Shown piece by piece: positions 18,107 through 26,488 of a stretch of DNA of 64,000 nucleotides. The notes beneath the pieces were generated by a model. That model was given only the letters and a program-made list of their open reading frames with translations. It searched no databases and was not told the origin of the DNA. Both the position numbers and the translations under genes were made by a program. How positions within the stretch are numbered: position 1 is the stretch's first letter; the number at the start of each line of letters is the position of its first letter. Source of the stretch: Magnetospirillum sp. (GTDB lineage Bacteria; Pseudomonadota; Alphaproteobacteria; Rhodospirillales; Magnetospirillaceae); contig JANQAI010000013.1 of assembly GCA_024707145.1 (NCBI GenBank), positions 240,588 through 304,587 of the forward strand, in the 5' to 3' direction.

Positions 18107-19474
18107 TCAACCTTGCCGATCGACCGATGCCAACGGTACCTCCACACTGAACACCGAGCCGTGTTCGTACCACGACCGGACCCGCACCGTGATGCCGAGC
18201 AGGTGCGCCAGGCGCTGCACGATGGCCAGTCCCAGCCCGAGTCCCTGGCTGCGATCTCGCTCGAAATTGCCGACCTGGTGGAACTCCTGGAAGATGTCGT
18301 CCAACTGGTCGGCGGGGATGCCGATCCCGCTGTCCCATATCTCGATCCGCACCCCCTGCGCGGTCCGACGGCATCCCAGCAGGATCTTGCCCTGCCGGGT
18401 GTAGCGCACGGCATTTGCCAGCAGGTTCTGGACGATGCGCCCCAGCAGCACCGGGTCGCTGCGGATCTCGGCCGAACAGGTGGCCCTCCGCAGGCTCAGC
18501 CGCTTGTCGGCGACCGCCGGCCCGAACTCGCCGGCCAGGCGGGAGAGCAGGGCGTCGACGGGGAAGCTGGTCAGCTTCGGAGCGACCATGCCGGCGTCCA
18601 GCCGCGAGATGTCCAGCAGCGGATCGAGCAGGGTGCGCAGGGATTCCTGCGCCGATTTCATGAAGCGCCAACCGGGTGTCCCGGCCAACCCCTCCACCGT
18701 GTCCTCCAGAGTCGAGGCGAACAGCATCAGCGCCTGGACGGGTTGCCGCAGGTCATGGCTGGCGGCGGCCAGGAACTTGGATTTGGCTAGATCGGCGCGC
18801 TCGGCCCGTTCTTTCGCCTGCCGCAGCGCCTCTTCCGCCCGCTTGCGTTCGGTGGCGTCGCGCACGATGCCGGTGAAGATGCGGGCCCCGCCGATCCTCG
18901 CCTCGCCGACGGCCAGTTCCATGGGAAAGGCCGAGCCGTCCCGGCGCCGTCCCGACACTTCCCGCCCCACGCCGATGATCCGGTGCTCGCCGGTGTTCCG
19001 GTAATTGTACAGATAGCCGTCATGGGCCGAACGGTAGGGTTCCGGCATCAGCATGGCGATGTTGCGGCCGATGAGTTCGTCGCTGGAATAGCCGAACAGA
19101 CGCTCGGCGGCACGGTTGGCGGACAGGATGTGTCCCCGTTCGTCGATGGTGATGATGCCGTCCACGGCCGTCTCCAGGATGGCGCGGACCATTTCGTTGC
19201 TGGAGCGGACCTCGTCCTCCTGGGACTTTCTCTGGTCTAGCTCACGGCGCATCGACGCGATGTCGCTGGCCAGTTTGCACACCGCCACGAAGAGGATGAC
19301 GCTGGTCACGCCGATGAAGAGAAGGCCGCTGATGGCGCTGAGGCAACCCAGCTGCTTCTCGCCGGCAGCGAGGTTCAGGATGATGCCGTGGGCCAGCAGC
19401 ATCCATGCCGCCGACAGCGTGGCATACAGGATTGAAACCTTCGAGGCGCAGTCGACGTGCTCCTTCGCGAACAT
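18107..19474 (-). CDS. PAS-domain sensor histidine kinase
   Basis: About 455 residues. Two membrane helices lie at residues ~15-70, followed by a short coiled coil and a PAS domain (ILETAVDGIITIDERGHIL through RDATERKRAEE). The kinase follows: H-box FLAAASHDLRQPVQAL, N-box LLANAVRY, G1 DSGIGIPADQ and G2 GLGLGLAI. No receiver domain is fused and no response regulator is adjacent. The start MFAKEHVDC at 19474 is chosen because upstream in-frame sequence to 19618 is not family-like. It reads into the hydroxylase gene 31 bases downstream, so it may sense a signal relevant to the membrane lipid genes. Confidence 0.85.
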   Translation of the reverse strand: MFAKEHVDCASKVSILYATLSAAWMLLAHGIILNLAAGEKQLGCLSAISGLLFIGVTSVILFVAVCKLASDIASMRRELDQRKSQEDEVRSSNEMVRAILETAVDGIITIDERGHILSANRAAERLFGYSSDELIGRNIAMLMPEPYRSAHDGYLYNYRNTGEHRIIGVGREVSGRRRDGSAFPMELAVGEARIGGARIFTGIVRDATERKRAEEALRQAKERAERADLAKSKFLAAASHDLRQPVQALMLFASTLEDTVEGLAGTPGWRFMKSAQESLRTLLDPLLDISRLDAGMVAPKLTSFPVDALLSRLAGEFGPAVADKRLSLRRATCSAEIRSDPVLLGRIVQNLLANAVRYTRQGKILLGCRRTAQGVRIEIWDSGIGIPADQLDDIFQEFHQVGNFERDRSQGLGLGLAIVQRLAHLLGITVRVRSWYEHGSVFSVEVPLASVDRQG

Positions 19475-19643
19475 GGCGTTCCGGCGATCCTCCACTGGGT
19501 TTGAGTGTCTATGGTTGTGTGCTGAGGGGTGGCGACGAAGGGTCATGCCGCAGGGCCCGCGCTCACCGAAATTGCGGTGGGGCCGGTCCCACATGGCATC
19601 CTGGACATAGCTCACCACAAACCGGCGGAACCGTTTTGGCCAC

Positions 19644-20410
19644 TTGTCCCAATTCCCCCTGGATCCCCGGGCCTATAAAGGGATACCGAAATTGGAGGGA
19701 GAATCCCTGCAGATCCCGGACCTGTGCGGTATCCTCGACAGGTTCGGCGTGTTGGCACCCATGTCGACGGCCTCGCGAGTTGGCCTTGTGGCCGCTGGTC
19801 GTGTTCTGAAGCTCGACAGCGGCGAGTACGCCCAATGGGAAGGCGAGCAATCGCCCGGCTTGTGCTGTCTGGTTCGCGGCCAATTGCGTTTCTCATCGAT
19901 CGACGAGAGCGGCGGCGAGATCATCATCCACATCGGATATGCGGGAACTTGGTTCGGGCAAACCATGTTCGACGGCCCCCCTGCGGTTTCGGCCATCGCC
20001 ATGGTGCCGAGCGAAGTGTTCGTGGTGTCCGAAAACCAGATTCGCAGCCTGATCGCCACCGACCCCCAGGTTGCGCTGTTCGTGATCCGCTCGCTGATCT
20101 GTGTCAGCCGCGATGTCATCCGCAGGCTGAAGGGGCTGCTGACCGTGCCCAGCGAAGCGGTGGTGGCGTGTCTGTTGCAACAGCTTGTCGATGGACTCCC
20201 CCGGAGGGCGGCGTCGACACCCTGCAACTGTCCCATGCGGACATCGCCCGCATGTGCGGACTGTCCCTGAAGACCGTCAGCCGGGTGCTTCAGGAACTCA
20301 AACGCAAGGGCATCGTCGGCACCGCCTACACGTCGCTGAGAATCCTGGATTTCAGGGCATTGGAGCGAGCCGCGTCCGCCGTCAGGAACCAAAGCCTGGT
20401 GACGCTTTGA
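19644..20410 (+). CDS. Crp/Fnr-family transcriptional regulator (frame break in C-run 20198-20202)
   Basis: An N-terminal cyclic-nucleotide-fold sensor domain (GEIIIHIGYAGTWFGQTMFDG) is followed by a long dimerisation helix and a C-terminal winged helix (LSHADIARMCGLSLKTVSRVLQELKRKGIV). The helix-turn-helix lies in another frame from the sensor domain. The switch is at CTCCCCCGG: one more C would give LPPEGGVDTLQLSHADIARMC in one frame. No Cys cluster for an Fe-S centre is seen, so it is not a classical Fnr. The TTG at 19644 is the longest start; ATG at 19761 is an alternative. It diverges from the histidine kinase gene. Confidence 0.75.
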
Positions 20411-20575
20411 CCGACGGACGCTCTGGCGTGCGGGTGCCCAGCCACAAGGGGAATCCGGGTTGAACATGGCGCTGGCGCCATTCGTCCTATGATGGCGCGC
20501 GTGTGGACGAGCCGATTGGCATGCGGTTGGTGGGCCCCCACTCTTATGACCACGTCAAAGAGGAGGGCCTTCTCC

Positions 20576-21262
20576 ATGGTTGAGGTCATACGCCCGCGCC
20601 TTATCGCCTGTGGGATGATTGCCGCCGCCTTGGCGGCGTGCACGTCGTCCGCAGAAGTCCCGGCCGGCCTGTCGCAGGCCAGCCAACCCATGCAGGAAGC
20701 GCCCAACATGCCGGGCACCCTGGTCTGGAAGAAGCCGGGCTTGGAACCGGCCCGCTACACCAGCTTCATCATCAGCCCGGTCGATATCTACCGGGGGAGC
20801 GACGCCCATTTCGGCGACGCCACCGAAGCGGACAAGCAGGCGTTGGCCACCTATACCGGGCGGGAATTCCAGCGCGCCCTCAGCGAGCGCTATAGCATGA
20901 ACCAGGGCGCCGCCGGGCAGACCGCGCGTTTGCAGCTTACCCTGGTCGGCGTTTCCGACAACGTGCCCGTGGCCGCCACGGCGTCACGGATCGCCCCCGT
21001 CGGCATCGTCGCCAACATCGCCAATTCCGCCGCCGGTGGAAACCCGACCTTCACCGGCACCGTTACCATACAGGGCCAGTTCTTCGACGCGGCTTCGGGC
21101 GAACCCATCGCCACCTTCGTCACCACGCGGGCGCCGGCGGCCTTCGACCTGGGGGCCACGTTGACCAGCCGCGATGCGCAAGAGGCGGCGATCACCGGGA
21201 CGGCGGACGATCTGCGCGACGCTTTGCAGAGATCGCAGACGGCCACGCTTCCGCCGCGTTGA
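20576..21262 (+). CDS. DUF3313-type outer-membrane lipoprotein
   Basis: About 228 residues. A signal peptide with lipobox AALAAC lies at residues 11-22, then a secreted domain typical of DUF3313, with VSDNVPVAATASRIAPVGIVANIANSA and a final conserved A-rich helix region. Function is unknown for the family; it is found as a predicted outer-membrane-associated lipoprotein. The start at 20576 is preferred over 20489 because it immediately precedes the signal peptide, with AGGAGGG about nine bases before it. It heads a run of three small exported proteins. Confidence 0.65.
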   Translation: MVEVIRPRLIACGMIAAALAACTSSAEVPAGLSQASQPMQEAPNMPGTLVWKKPGLEPARYTSFIISPVDIYRGSDAHFGDATEADKQALATYTGREFQRALSERYSMNQGAAGQTARLQLTLVGVSDNVPVAATASRIAPVGIVANIANSAAGGNPTFTGTVTIQGQFFDAASGEPIATFVTTRAPAAFDLGATLTSRDAQEAAITGTADDLRDALQRSQTATLPPR

Positions 21263-21294
21263 GCAGGGTGCATCTGGATCGAAGGAGAAACGGC

Positions 21295-21699
21295 ATGGGC
21301 TTCCTTCGCGTCACCACGGCATGGCGGCTGGCCTGCGCCATGGCGGTCGCCTGGGCGATGTCGCCGTCGGCCGGTTCGGCAGCCACCGAGTCGGACTTCC
21401 AGGTCAAGACGACACGGGATCTGGTCACCCTGTGCGATACGCCGCCCAACGATCCCCTGCACACGGCCGCGGTAAACTTCTGCCAGGGCTTCGTGGTGGG
21501 GGCCTATCAGTACCACACGCTTTCGGTCAAAGCGGAAGGGCGTCCGCCGTTGGTCTGTCCTCCCAGCCCACCGCCTTCCCGCAACGAAAGCGTGGCCCGG
21601 TTCGTTCAATGGAGCAAAACCCATGAAGCCGTCCTGGAGACATCTCCCGTGGCGGGAATGTTCGAGTTCCTCGCCAAGGCCTTTCCCTGCCATGGCTGA
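21295..21699 (+). CDS. Small exported protein resembling Rap1a/Tai immunity-like domain
   Basis: A 134-residue protein with a cleavable signal peptide ending near SAGSAATES. The mature part has LVTLCDTPPNDPLHTAAVNFCQGFVVGAYQYH, and four Cys residues (LC, FC, VC, PC) that could form two disulfides. The FCxGFVxGAYQ segment is like that of Rap1a/Tai proteins, some of which protect against T6SS amidase effectors. No toxin, T6SS or colicin gene is in the window, so immunity is only a possibility. GAAGGAG at 21281-21287 supports the ATG at 21295. Its stop overlaps the next start by eight bases. Confidence 0.6.
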   Translation: MGFLRVTTAWRLACAMAVAWAMSPSAGSAATESDFQVKTTRDLVTLCDTPPNDPLHTAAVNFCQGFVVGAYQYHTLSVKAEGRPPLVCPPSPPPSRNESVARFVQWSKTHEAVLETSPVAGMFEFLAKAFPCHG

Positions 21700-21991
21700 T
21701 CCCGGCTCGTCCGGGTCGGCCAAACCCCAATCCCACCGTTCCTGGCTGGCGGCCCTGGTGGTTGCGCCGATGCTGATCGGATGCGCCGGCATGACCGAAA
21801 GCCAGCAGCGGGCGCTGACCGGCACCACTGGCGGCGCCGCCGGCGGTGCCCTCATTGGCGCCATTGCCGGCAATGCCGGCATGGGCGCCGCCATCGGCGC
21901 CGGCACAGGCCTCGCCGGCGGGTTGCTGTACGACTATCACAAGCGGTCGGAAGAGCGCGCCTATGAGGCGGGCCGGCAGTCCGCGCAATGA
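21692..21991 (+). CDS. Glycine-zipper lipoprotein
   Basis: About 99 residues. The N-terminal part has a hydrophobic helix with lipobox-like MLIGCAG, then a long glycine-zipper stretch GGAAGGALIGAIAGNAGMGAAIG that can form two close-packed membrane helices. A charged tail KRSEERAYEAGRQSAQ ends it. Similar proteins (OmpA-associated or YMGG-like) sit in the outer membrane and have no assigned enzymatic role. The start within the end of the preceding gene shows translational coupling. Confidence 0.62.
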   Translation: MADPGSSGSAKPQSHRSWLAALVVAPMLIGCAGMTESQQRALTGTTGGAAGGALIGAIAGNAGMGAAIGAGTGLAGGLLYDYHKRSEERAYEAGRQSAQ

Positions 21992-22000
21992 CACGGTGAA

Positions 22001-22047
22001 GGCGCGCCGCCGGCGGGATGCCATCCGCATCTCGCCGGCGGCGCGCC
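22001..22047 (+). terminator. Strong hairpin terminator after the small lipoprotein genes
   Basis: A perfect 15-bp stem: GGCGCGCCGCCGGCG at 22001-22015 pairs with CGCCGGCGGCGCGCC at 22033-22047. Only a weak T-rich stretch (TCATTTATTG) follows, so it may be rho-independent with a poor tract or an mRNA-stabilising hairpin. It separates the plus-strand small genes from the convergent minus-strand unit that starts at 24824. Confidence 0.6.
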
Positions 22048-22128
22048 GGGCCCTCTCATTTATTGACAAGAGACGGATTCAGCGTGCCGGTCGGATCGCA
22101 AGGCGATTTGACCGGCACGCATCCGGCT

Positions 22129-22602
22129 CTAGCCCCAGCTCAGGAACATGCCGATATCGCCGGGCTTGCCGCCGGGGAAATCGACCACATAGGCCTTCAG
22201 CTTGAACCCTCGCGCCCTCAGTTTCTGGTCCCAGATCTCGTAAATCTGGGCGGGGACGCCCACCAGGGTACGCGGCCAGTCGGACTCGTTGTTGTTGATG
22301 GCGCGGCCGTCGTCGCTGCACAGCTCCGACGGAAAGCGGATCAACTCGATCTCGGAGACGCCCTGGCTGGCGGCCGTCTGCCAGCGCTGGACCGCCCGTT
22401 GAACCATGTCGGGGGTCAGCTCGCGGCGCTGCCGCAGCAGGTCGATGCGTTCGCGCTTGGCCTCGGTGGCGGCGTCGCGGGCGTGGCTGCGCTGTTCCAT
22501 TTGCTCCACTTCATGGCGCGCCATAAGCCGCTGGAGGTCCTCGGCGGTCAGCAGGCCGGCCATGATGTTTTCGCCAGGTTCGGTGTGGGTTTCGGATGCC
22601 AT
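22129..22602 (-). CDS. Conserved protein linked to the DUF3141 hydrolase
   Basis: A 157-residue cytoplasmic protein not recognised as a characterised family. It has a charged, helical, probably coiled-coil N-terminal half (LMARHEVEQMEQRSHARDAATEAKRERIDLL), and a C-terminal globular part with VPAQIYEIWDQKLRARGFKLKAYVVDF. GGGAGG about eight bases before ATG at 22602 supports the start. It lies 14 bases after the DUF3141 gene and is probably its operon partner. By position it may be a partner or phasin-like accessory of the hydrolase, which is only a guess. Confidence 0.55.
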   Translation of the reverse strand: MASETHTEPGENIMAGLLTAEDLQRLMARHEVEQMEQRSHARDAATEAKRERIDLLRQRRELTPDMVQRAVQRWQTAASQGVSEIELIRFPSELCSDDGRAINNNESDWPRTLVGVPAQIYEIWDQKLRARGFKLKAYVVDFPGGKPGDIGMFLSWG

Positions 22603-22616
22603 CGTCTAGCCTCCCT

Positions 22617-24824
22617 TCAGTGCAGGGGTCGTGGTTCGGGCGGGGTGCCGGACTGGCCGCGCCGACGCCCGCGCCGCGGTGAGGCCGGAGGGGTGTCTCC
22701 CGCCGCCGCGGTGGTGGTGGGCAGGAGTTCGCGCAGCCAGTCGATATCCTCCTGCTGTTCGGGGGTGACGCCGCCGATATCGGCGGCGATGCCGTTGACG
22801 AGATCCAGGACGGCGGCCCGGTCTTCCGCCGTGGCGGCCATGCGGGGCAGTGCCGCCAGCGCCGCCGCCTCGTCGATCATCAGCAGGAAGAATTGCTGGC
22901 GCAGGGCGTCGCGCATGCGCTGGCTGCCAAGCCCCTGGAATAGCGGCGAATGGGACAACGCCGCCTCGGCAAGGTGGAACCGGCGGGTGTCCACCACCGG
23001 CCGCCGCCGGCCCAGCCACAGCAGGATGCGCAGCGTCGCCTCGGGCATGCCCCCTTCCGCCATGCGGGGCCGCATGGATTGTTCGATCCAGGCACGGGAA
23101 TCATGGCTGCGTTGATCCAGGCGCTGCCGCCGCCGCTCCAGCAATTCTTCCTCCTCGGTGCGCAGGGCGGTCTGCAGTGGCGCATAGGCCGAGAAGAAGA
23201 ACGATTCCACCGCCTGATCGCGCACCTCGCGATAATGGTCGAGCCAGCTGACGATCATATCGCCGACCTGCTTTTCCATACGTCGGAACGGGTTGTCTTC
23301 CCTGGCGGGGCGGCGTTCGGTACGGACCCGTTCGGCCAGGCCGCCGATCGCCGACATGAACGGGTTGATCTCGGACCATAACCAGCGGTCCATGCGGTCG
23401 GGATTGAGCCGGCGCAGGATTTCCGCGCTCAGCGGGCTCGCCGCTAGGCGGACCCAGGGGGAAAGCAGGCTGTTGTAGAGGGCGTTGTTGAGTTCGCTGA
23501 GCCGCGCCACCGGCCAGAAGGCGAGTTCGTCACGCCGGCTGTCGTCCAGCCGCCGGATGTCGTCCAGGTCCCGCTTTTGGAAGCCGACCTTCCAGTCGGT
23601 GCCGCCATCGCCTTTCTCGACCTTCATCTCGTAGAGGCCGGGCGGCAGGGTGGAGATGACGTCGAGGTTGTCGATCATGGCCCGGTGCTCGCGCTTGGCC
23701 ACCGAGGCCGAGACGAAGATGCCGAGATGGCCGATGGATTCGTGCAGCATGTAGATGATCACCTGGCCGCTGGCGCGGATGTCGTCCAGGCTGGCATAGG
23801 TGTCGAGGATCCAGTTCAGCGCCTGCTGGGGCGGGGTGATGTTGTCGCCCTTCGAGGCGAAGACGACGATGGGAGCCTTGATGTTGCGCAGGTCCACCGT
23901 CGCCCCGCCGGATCCGTGGATTTCGCCCAGCGCCAGCTTGTTGCCGACGAACAATTCGTTGGTGATGAAGCGGATCTCGTCCTTGGTCAGCAGGAAATGG
24001 CCGCCCCACCAGCGCTCGAAGGTGAGGAAACGCTCGGCCTCGTGATCCACGTTGCTGAACAGGTTGTAGGGCTTCTTCCACAGCGTGTTGGCCGGATCGA
24101 GGTTCTCGAAATTGGTCACCAGCGAGGCGCCGTCGAACAGGCCGTCGCCGAGGTCGCTGGCCAGGCTGGCGAGCCAGGTGCCGCCCAGCAGGCCGCCCGT
24201 GTAGCGCATGGGATTGTGGCCAACTTCGCCCGCCCAATAGGACAGCGGCGCGCCGTTGAGGATCACCACGCTCATCAGCTCGGGCGCCGCCGCGCTCAGC
24301 ATGGCCACGGCCCAGCCCGCCTGGCAGTTGCCGATCACCACCGGCCGGTCCTCGGCATCGGGATGCAACTCGGCGACCTTGGCCAGGAACGCCGCCTCGG
24401 CCCGCGCCACGTCCTCGATGGTCTGGCCGGGGACGGGGCGGGGGGTGAAGCTGACGAAATAGCAGGGATAGCCGTTCTTCAGCGCCAGGCCGATCTGGCT
24501 GTCGGCCTTGAAGCCGCCGATGCCGGGGCCGTGGCCGGCGCGGGGATCCACCACCACGATGGGGCGCTTGGCCATGTCGGTGGGATGATCGGGGGCGGGG
24601 CGGATGCGGAGCAGCAGGTAGTTCACCGGATGCTCGTCCAGCGTGCGGCCGTCCAGTACCGTCTCATAGTCGAAGATTAGGACCGGCGGCCGTCCCTTCA
24701 CGGTGTGCTCGATATACGAATTGCCGCGTCGTCGGAGGACGTCCCAGGTCAGGATGGTCCGCTGGGCGCTGTCGATCAGGTACTCCTCCAGGGCGGCGGC
24801 CGTATTGGCTGCGACGGGATCCAT
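22617..24824 (-). CDS. DUF3141 (PhaC-like) alpha/beta hydrolase
   Basis: A 735-residue protein of the DUF3141 family, related to polyhydroxyalkanoate synthases. The N-terminal region contains a PhaC-type box GNCQAGWAVAML, with Cys as likely nucleophile at ~residue 180. LILDTY-like and DNITPPQQ regions probably supply catalytic Asp. LHESIGHLGIFV (~380) probably supplies His. The last 350 residues are helical and lack enzyme motifs. It diverges from the phosphotransacetylase/acetate kinase genes, a pairing also common in other alphaproteobacteria, which suggests acyl-CoA or hydroxyalkanoate overflow metabolism. Confidence 0.78.
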   Translation of the reverse strand: MDPVAANTAAALEEYLIDSAQRTILTWDVLRRRGNSYIEHTVKGRPPVLIFDYETVLDGRTLDEHPVNYLLLRIRPAPDHPTDMAKRPIVVVDPRAGHGPGIGGFKADSQIGLALKNGYPCYFVSFTPRPVPGQTIEDVARAEAAFLAKVAELHPDAEDRPVVIGNCQAGWAVAMLSAAAPELMSVVILNGAPLSYWAGEVGHNPMRYTGGLLGGTWLASLASDLGDGLFDGASLVTNFENLDPANTLWKKPYNLFSNVDHEAERFLTFERWWGGHFLLTKDEIRFITNELFVGNKLALGEIHGSGGATVDLRNIKAPIVVFASKGDNITPPQQALNWILDTYASLDDIRASGQVIIYMLHESIGHLGIFVSASVAKREHRAMIDNLDVISTLPPGLYEMKVEKGDGGTDWKVGFQKRDLDDIRRLDDSRRDELAFWPVARLSELNNALYNSLLSPWVRLAASPLSAEILRRLNPDRMDRWLWSEINPFMSAIGGLAERVRTERRPAREDNPFRRMEKQVGDMIVSWLDHYREVRDQAVESFFFSAYAPLQTALRTEEEELLERRRQRLDQRSHDSRAWIEQSMRPRMAEGGMPEATLRILLWLGRRRPVVDTRRFHLAEAALSHSPLFQGLGSQRMRDALRQQFFLLMIDEAAALAALPRMAATAEDRAAVLDLVNGIAADIGGVTPEQQEDIDWLRELLPTTTAAAGDTPPASPRRGRRRGQSGTPPEPRPLH

Positions 24825-24844
24825 GGTCTTTTTTCTCCCCTGTT

Positions 24845-24873
24845 GCCTATGGCGGTACGCGGGAGGTGGTCAA
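24845..24873 (-). promoter_or_regulatory. Probable sigma-70 promoter of the DUF3141 gene
   Basis: On the minus strand TTGACC (24873-24868) is followed after 17 bases by ATAGGC (24850-24845), about 20 bases before the ATG, whose leader contains GGGGAGAAAA. Spacing is ideal and the -35 box is good, but the -10 box is weak. The rest of the 256-base gap to 25080 holds a GC-rich, unremarkable stretch and the upstream region of the plus-strand Pta gene. Confidence 0.35.
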
Positions 24874-25080
24874 GGGCACGCCGTTCACCAATTCCAACGA
24901 CGGGCGGCCCGCCCCAATGAGCGTGGCCGCTGTGCGTGATCGCGGGTCGAGTGGGCGGGCGGGTAGGCGCGGGCGATTGATCCGCCCACGCAGAAGGAGA
25001 GGCCTATTCCGGCCTCCGGGACGGATTCCCACCTTGCCTGCATGGGCCGATCAGGCCGTAAAAATCAACCGGGGGATGAC

Positions 25081-26487
25081 ATGGCGACCATTCACGGCCG
25101 GACCTTCGACCAGATCGCTCCGGGGGACAGTGCCACGCTGGCGCGTACCCTGACCATGGCCGATATCGAGCTGTTCGCGGTCATGTCGGGCGACGTGAAC
25201 CCGTGGCATCTGAACGAAGAGGCCGCCCGGCGTTCCGGCTTCGAGCACGTGGCCGGACACAGCCAATGGGGCGCGGCGCTGTTTTCCAATCTCGTCGGCA
25301 TGCAGCTTCCCGGGCCGGGCAGCCGCTATGTGGAGCAGGACCTGCATTTCCACAAGCCGGTCTATATCGGCGACACCGTGCGGGCCTCGGTGACGGTGCG
25401 CGAGAAGCGCGACGCGGATCGCACCCTGGTCCTGGACTGCCGCTGCGTGAACGACCGGGACGACAACATTCTTGACGGCGTGGCGGTGGTGACGCCGCCC
25501 GACAGCCCGCTGAGCATGGAGATCGGCGACGTTCCCGAGGTCAAGGTCCGGCGGCACCAGCGCTTCGACGCCCTGATCGCCCGCACCCGGCCGCTGGAAC
25601 CGGTTTCGTGCGCGGTGGCCTGGCCGTGCAGCGGTGACGCCCTGCTGGGGCCGCTGGCCGCCAGCAAGGAAACGATCATCACGCCCATCCTGGTGGGGCC
25701 GGAGGCCACCATCCGTGACATCGCCCGGCAGCAGGGCGAGTCGCTGGAGGGCTGCCGCATCATCGATTGCCCCGACCCGGCGGCGGCGGCGGCCCGGTGC
25801 GTGGAACTGGCGCGCGGGGGCGAGGCCGAGTGCCTGATGAAGGGAAGCCTGCACACCGACGAACTGATGTCGGCGGTCGTGTCGAAAACCAGCGGCATCC
25901 GCACCACCCGACGCATCAGCCATGTCTTCGCCATGGACGTGCCGGCCTACGACCGGGCGCTGTTCATCACCGATGCCGCCATCAACATCGCGCCGACCCT
26001 GGCGGACAAGCGCGACATCATCCAGAACGTGGTCGACCTGCTGGCCGCCCTGGGGCTGCCGGAACCGCGCGTGGCCCTGCTGTCGGCGGTGGAGACGGTC
26101 AACGAGAAGATTCCCTCGACCCTGGAAGCGGCGGCCCTGTGCAAGATGGCCGAGCGCGGGCAGATCACCGGCGCCATCGTCGATGGCCCGCTGGCCTTCG
26201 ACAATGCCATCAGCGAGCAGGCGGCGAAGATCAAGAAGATCGTCTCGCCGGTGGCCGGGCGGGCCGACGTGCTGGTGGTGCCCGACCTGCAATCGGGCAA
26301 CATGCTGGTCAAGCAGCTGTCTTATTTCGCCGGCGCCGAGGGTGGCGGCATCGTGCTGGGCGCCCGGGTGCCCATCATCCTGACCAGCCGCGCCGACAGC
26401 GTGCGCGCCCGGGTCGCCTCGGCCGCCATCGCCCAGTTGTTCGCCCATGCCCGCCGCACCGCCGCTCCCCAGGTGACGGGGGCCTGA
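25081..26487 (+). CDS. MaoC-Pta bifunctional enoyl-CoA hydratase/phosphate acyltransferase
   Basis: A 468-residue cytoplasmic fusion. Residues 1-150 are a MaoC hot-dog domain (FAVMSGDVNPWHLNEEAA, AGHSQWGAALFSNLVG, hydratase Asp/His motif). Residues ~160-465 are a phosphate acetyl/butyryltransferase domain, with NIAPTLADKRDIIQNVVDLL and a C-terminal LQSGNMLVKQL segment. It likely converts acyl-CoA to acyl-phosphate, with possible hydration of an enoyl-CoA. MATIH at 25081 follows GGGGGA and is preferred to an upstream ATG at 25042. It ends one base before acetate kinase, so the two act in sequence. Confidence 0.85.
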   Translation: MATIHGRTFDQIAPGDSATLARTLTMADIELFAVMSGDVNPWHLNEEAARRSGFEHVAGHSQWGAALFSNLVGMQLPGPGSRYVEQDLHFHKPVYIGDTVRASVTVREKRDADRTLVLDCRCVNDRDDNILDGVAVVTPPDSPLSMEIGDVPEVKVRRHQRFDALIARTRPLEPVSCAVAWPCSGDALLGPLAASKETIITPILVGPEATIRDIARQQGESLEGCRIIDCPDPAAAAARCVELARGGEAECLMKGSLHTDELMSAVVSKTSGIRTTRRISHVFAMDVPAYDRALFITDAAINIAPTLADKRDIIQNVVDLLAALGLPEPRVALLSAVETVNEKIPSTLEAAALCKMAERGQITGAIVDGPLAFDNAISEQAAKIKKIVSPVAGRADVLVVPDLQSGNMLVKQLSYFAGAEGGGIVLGARVPIILTSRADSVRARVASAAIAQLFAHARRTAAPQVTGA

Positions 26488-26488
26488 C

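Noticed and set aside
5391..19695. CCGAAATTGG with similar flanks occurs at 5391-5400 and 19686-19695, near two divergent promoters.
   Set aside because: A 10-base match with loose flanks in 64 kb is expected by chance often enough; no palindrome or promoter context supports it.
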